Shown here: positions 62,635-64,000 of the stretch, in pieces
Layout: every line of letters begins with the position of its first letter
Numbering within the stretch: position 1 is the stretch's first letter
NCBI RefSeq assembly: GCF_000757485.1
Contig: NZ_JPYO01000027.1
Location: 1 to 64,000 of the forward strand
Direction: 5' to 3'
Origin: Achromobacter sp. RTa
GTDB taxonomy: Bacteria; Pseudomonadota; Gammaproteobacteria; Burkholderiales; Burkholderiaceae_B
DNA: 64,000 bases
Notes under the pieces: model-generated
The model's input: the letters and a program-made list of their open reading frames with translations, nothing else
What the model was told of the DNA's origin: nothing
The model's database searches: none
Made by a program: the position numbers and the translations under genes

Positions 62635-64000
62635 CTATTTGTCTTCCACTTGCAGGATGGCGAGGAACGCCTCCTGCGGGATTTCCACGCTTCCCACCTG
62701 CTTCATGCGCTTCTTGCCGGCCTTCTGCTTTTCAAGCAGCTTCTTCTTGCGCGAGATGTCGCCGCCGTAGCACTTGGCCAGCACGTTCTTGCGCAGGGCT
62801 TTCACGTTCTCGCGCGCGATGATCTCGGCGCCGATCGCGGCCTGGATGGCCACGTCGAACATCTGCCGCGGAATCAGGCCGCGCATGCGGGAGACCACGT
62901 CGCGGGCGCGGTGGCGCGCATTGCTGCGGTGGACGATCACGGCCAGCGCGTCGACGCGGTCGTTGTTGATCAGCAAGTCCACGCGCACCACGTCGGCGGA
63001 GCGGTACTCCAGGAACTCGTAGTCCATGGACGCGTAGCCGCGCGACACCGACTTCAGCTTGTCGAAGAAGTCCAGCACGATCTCGGCCAGCGGGATCTCG
63101 TACACCAGGTGGACCTGGCGGCCGTGGTAGCTCATGTTGATCTGGACGCCGCGCTTGTTGTTGCACAGCGTCATGACCGGGCCCACGTAGTCCTGCGGCA
63201 TGAAGAGCGTGACCTTCACGATGGGCTCGCGGATTTCCTGGATCTTGCCCACTTCCGGCATGCGCGACGGGCTTTCCACGGTGATCACGGAGCCATCGCG
63301 CTGCTCGACCTCATACACCACGGACGGCGCCGTGGTGATGATGTCCATGTCGAACTCGCGCTCCAGCCGCTCCTGCACGATTTCCATGTGCAACAGGCCC
63401 AGGAAGCCGCAACGGAAGCCGAAGCCCAGCGCCTGCGACACTTCCGGTTCGAACATCAGCGCGGAATCGTTCAGCTTCAGCTTTTCCAGCGAATCGCGCA
63501 GCTGGTCGTATTCGGAGCTTTCCACCGGGTACAGGCCCGCGAACACCTGCGGCTTCACTTCCTTGAAGCCCGGCAGCGGGGTCGCGGCCGGCTTGTTGGC
63601 CAGCGTGACCGTATCGCCGACCTTGGCGTCCGCCAACTGCTTGATGCCGGCGATGATGAAGCCCACTTCGCCTGCGGACAGATGCGGGCGCTGCTGCGAC
63701 TTGGGCGTGAACACCCCGGTCTGCTCGCACAGGTGGGTGGCGCCGGAGGCCATCAGCAGGATCTTGTCCTTGGGCTTGAGCACGCCGTTGATGATGCGCA
63801 CCAGCATGACCACGCCCACGTAGTTGTCGAACCACGAATCGATGATCAGCGCCTGCAGCGGCGCCTCGGGATCCCCCTCGGGATGCGGCACGCGGGCGAC
63901 GATGGCCTCGAGGATCTCGTCGATGCCCATGCCGGTCTTGGCGCTGGCCAGCACGGCCTGCGAGGCGTCGATGCCGATCACGTCCTCGACTTCCTGGCGC
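62635..64000 (-). CDS. lepA: Elongation factor 4 (LepA), C-terminal part, cut by window edge
   Basis: The frame is open to base 64000 and continues beyond the window; 454 residues are visible. It starts within the G-domain ([33 protein letters not shown]) and contains the EF-G-like domains II-V and the LepA-specific C-terminal domain ([36 protein letters not shown]). LepA is a ribosomal GTPase involved in translation initiation and elongation quality. The nucleotide-binding motifs are outside the window. It heads the lepA-lepB-rnc-era-recO operon. Confidence 0.95.
   Translation of the reverse strand, partial: RQEVEDVIGIDASQAVLASAKTGMGIDEILEAIVARVPHPEGDPEAPLQALIIDSWFDNYVGVVMLVRIINGVLKPKDKILLMASGATHLCEQTGVFTPKSQQRPHLSAGEVGFIIAGIKQLADAKVGDTVTLANKPAATPLPGFKEVKPQVFAGLYPVESSEYDQLRDSLEKLKLNDSALMFEPEVSQALGFGFRCGFLGLLHMEIVQERLEREFDMDIITTAPSVVYEVEQRDGSVITVESPSRMPEVGKIQEIREPIVKVTLFMPQDYVGPVMTLCNNKRGVQINMSYHGRQVHLVYEIPLAEIVLDFFDKLKSVSRGYASMDYEFLEYRSADVVRVDLLINNDRVDALAVIVHRSNARHRARDVVSRMRGLIPRQMFDVAIQAAIGAEIIARENVKALRKNVLAKCYGGDISRKKKLLEKQKAGKKRMKQVGSVEIPQEAFLAILQVEDK

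Overview
This is a high-GC chromosomal window with the gene content and gene order of a betaproteobacterium of the Alcaligenaceae (Bordetella/Achromobacter type). Pointers are the Bug-type solute receptor, the lepA-lepB-rnc-era-recO block, DUF1330-eno-ftsB, pepA-holC-DUF2486, and an IS481-family element at the left edge. The assignment comes from gene content and family recognition, not from a database search. I saw no rRNA, tRNA, CRISPR array, prophage or replication origin.

Layout. Positions 1-281 are the end of an IS481-family insertion sequence, cut by the window edge. 282-13110 holds mostly housekeeping genes: an RDD membrane protein, a DUF2167 / site-2 protease pair, an LpxH-like phosphoesterase, an acyl-CoA synthetase, a gamma-carbonic anhydrase, hslO, an orphan TadE-like protein, then ftsB, eno, DUF1330 and pyrG on the minus strand. 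13196-24478 is one long minus-strand peptide-salvage operon: RpiR regulator, isoaspartyl peptidase, a GsiABCD-type importer, and three cytoplasmic peptidases of families S58, M55 and M24. 24659-31481 holds a GNAT protein, a 3-oxoacid CoA-transferase pair, a thioesterase, ETF-ubiquinone oxidoreductase, an epimerase-like protein and a P450/ABM pair.

31522-42058 holds a GntR regulator with an omega-aminotransferase (sharing an operator-like motif), threonine aldolase with a DMT exporter, acs, and a tightly coupled prpE / GlcG-HbpS / MFS operon. 42346-48645 holds an NlpC/P60 lipoprotein, a DUF2325 gene behind two Fur-box-like sites, a CysB-like regulator, mmsA, an orphan branched-chain amino acid receptor and a LysR regulator. 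48676-53104 holds lptF, pepA, holC, a DUF2486 protein and a Bax-inhibitor-1 protein. 53188-59476 holds a Tat-exported aldo/keto reductase, a carrier, and a small catabolic cluster (Bug receptor, DoeB/EutE-like deacylase, threonine-synthase-like PLP enzyme, LysR). 59495-64000 is recO-era-rnc-lepB-lepA, with lepA running off the window.

Common themes are acyl-CoA metabolism (three acyl-CoA synthetases, a CoA-transferase, mmsA, ETF-QO) and scavenging of peptides and amino acids. No classical defence or secretion system is present. The most unusual items are palindromic repeats that appear to sit in-frame inside coding sequences (dppA and the MFS gene), a P450 without the usual I-helix threonine coupled to an ABM-domain gene, the iron-box-controlled DUF2325 gene with a cysteine-rich tail, and the Bug / deacylase / PLP cluster.
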